Shown here piece by piece: positions 63,368 to 64,000 of a DNA stretch of 64,000 nt; position 1 is the first letter of the stretch; each line of letters starts with the position of its first letter. The stretch is from PALSA-1006 sp963733265. GTDB lineage: Bacteria; Pseudomonadota; Gammaproteobacteria; Burkholderiales; Gallionellaceae. Made by a program: the position numbers and the translations under genes. Under the pieces are notes generated by a model. It did not search any database, was not told the DNA's origin, and saw only the letters and a program-made list of their open reading frames with translations. The DNA is taken from assembly GCA_963733265.1 (NCBI GenBank), contig CAVTCF010000001.1, forward strand, positions 1,736,001-1,800,000, in the 5' to 3' direction.

Positions 63368-63748
63368 ATGTTTAATGCTTTTATCGCTATTGGTGTAGGT
63401 GCGGCCATCGGCGCATGGCTGAGATGGGGGTTGGGGCTTTGGTTTAACCCGGTATTATCTGATCTGCCACTGGGGACGCTAGCCGCCAATCTCATTGGCG
63501 GTTATCTGGTTGGCTTTGCTGTAGCTTACTTTATGCAGCATCCCGGGCTGGCACCGGAATGGCGCTTACTTATCATCACCGGATTTTTGGGCGGACTTAC
63601 CACCTTTTCCACTTTCTCAGCCGAAACCGTCACGTTGCTCATACGCGGACAATATGTTTGGGGCGTGGCGATTATCATTGCTCATTTGGGCGGCTCTTTA
63701 TTTATGACTGTGTTGGGCATTCAAACAGTCAAGTTGATCCAGCAATAG
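63368..63748 (+). CDS. crcB: Fluoride channel CrcB (Fluc)
   Basis: A 126-residue four-helix protein that exports fluoride as a dual-topology dimer. The conserved NLIGGYLVG and GFLGGLTTFSTFS motifs are present. Length agrees with the family. No fluoride riboswitch was recognised in the short 30-base gap upstream. Followed by a DUF190 gene with an overlapping ribosome binding site. Confidence 0.95.
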   Translation: MFNAFIAIGVGAAIGAWLRWGLGLWFNPVLSDLPLGTLAANLIGGYLVGFAVAYFMQHPGLAPEWRLLIITGFLGGLTTFSTFSAETVTLLIRGQYVWGVAIIIAHLGGSLFMTVLGIQTVKLIQQ

Positions 63749-63756
63749 GAGGTTTT

Positions 63757-64000
63757 ATGCAATCTACTTACCTCAAATTCTATCTCACCGAAAAGCAAAA
63801 GCATGGCAACCAACTGCTGTACGAATGGTTGTTTGATCAGGCGAAACATATCGGCGTTTCGGGTGGCTCCGTATTCAGATCTATCGCCGGATTCGGTCGG
63901 CACGGCAGCTTGCGTTCAGAGACCTTTATCGAACTAGGCGGAGAGTTGCCGATACAAGTTGAGTTTATTTTGGAACAGCGTCAGGCGGAAGAGCTTATAG
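63757..64000 (+). CDS. DUF190 family protein (3' truncated by window edge)
   Basis: The frame is open from an ATG at 63757 to the window end (81 codons visible). A TAGGAGG site overlaps the crcB stop. The sequence (YLTEKQKHGNQLLYEWLF, then ARKHIGVSGGSVFRSIAGFG-like, HGSLRSETF) matches DUF190, a PII-like fold protein that commonly accompanies crcB. The remaining end is outside the window. Function unknown, probably in fluoride handling or signalling. Confidence 0.9.
   Translation, partial: MQSTYLKFYLTEKQKHGNQLLYEWLFDQAKHIGVSGGSVFRSIAGFGRHGSLRSETFIELGGELPIQVEFILEQRQAEELI

Overview
The window looks like the chromosome of a free-living, motile betaproteobacterium, most likely of the Nitrosomonadales/Gallionellaceae type. 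This is inferred from gene content and order: cysB next to cysI-DUF934-cysH-cysD-cysN, flhDC, cheY-cheZ, a CobD/CbiB-like membrane protein, bamD divergent from rluD, and crcB-DUF190. No rRNA, tRNA, prophage, insertion sequence or CRISPR array was recognised. The window cuts a Crp/Fnr regulator at its left edge and a DUF190 gene at its right edge.

Layout. 1-4.1 kb: Crp/Fnr regulator, a three-PAS hybrid histidine kinase and an overlapping response regulator with a PAS domain. 4.5-7.3 kb: comEC and a small zinc-ribbon membrane protein. 7.3-13.4 kb: a PII protein, a secreted FecR-domain protein, a YfaZ-like outer membrane protein, a small periplasmic protein and a KdpD-like kinase, separated by gene remnants (RND pump tail, outer-membrane barrel tail, TorF-type porin tail) and an 11-bp tandem repeat. 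13.4-19.4 kb: a transglutaminase/DUF2126 giant, an Anbu proteasome-like peptidase, a second transglutaminase and a secreted SRPBCC protein. 19.4-28.7 kb: a GGDEF-EAL sensor, an HDOD protein, TSUP exporter, quinone reductase, TAXI binding protein, cheZ and cheY.

28.7-35.4 kb is an assimilatory sulfate-reduction locus: cysB divergent from a small ORF, cysI, DUF934, cysH (with the four cysteines of an APS reductase), cysD and cysN. No cysJ or cysG is present here. 36-38.2 kb holds a CobD-like membrane protein and an alpha/beta hydrolase. 38.4-44.6 kb is a chemosensory cluster on the minus strand: MCP with Cache domain, a CheV with an internal deletion, an intact CheV, a CheA that lacks its HPt domain, and a soluble CZB-domain receptor. 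44.8-49 kb continues with an adenylate cyclase, HDOD, FecR-domain protein, a 51-residue lipoprotein and an LPP20-like lipoprotein. Then come flhDC, a membrane protein, an MFS exporter, mlaA, a Nudix hydrolase, bamD/rluD/pgeF, a frameshifted chemoreceptor pseudogene, a MarC-isochorismatase chimera, a ZIP transporter, rimO, a YkgJ-like protein and crcB.

The theme is signalling (kinases, c-di-GMP, cAMP, chemotaxis) with signs of recent gene decay: at least four remnants, one multi-frameshift pseudogene, one fused gene and one internally deleted paralogue. The most unusual items are the HPt-less CheA beside an internally deleted CheV, the MarC/isochorismatase fusion, the transglutaminase-DUF2126-Anbu group, and an orphan plus-strand terminator near 51.7 kb that may end a small RNA.
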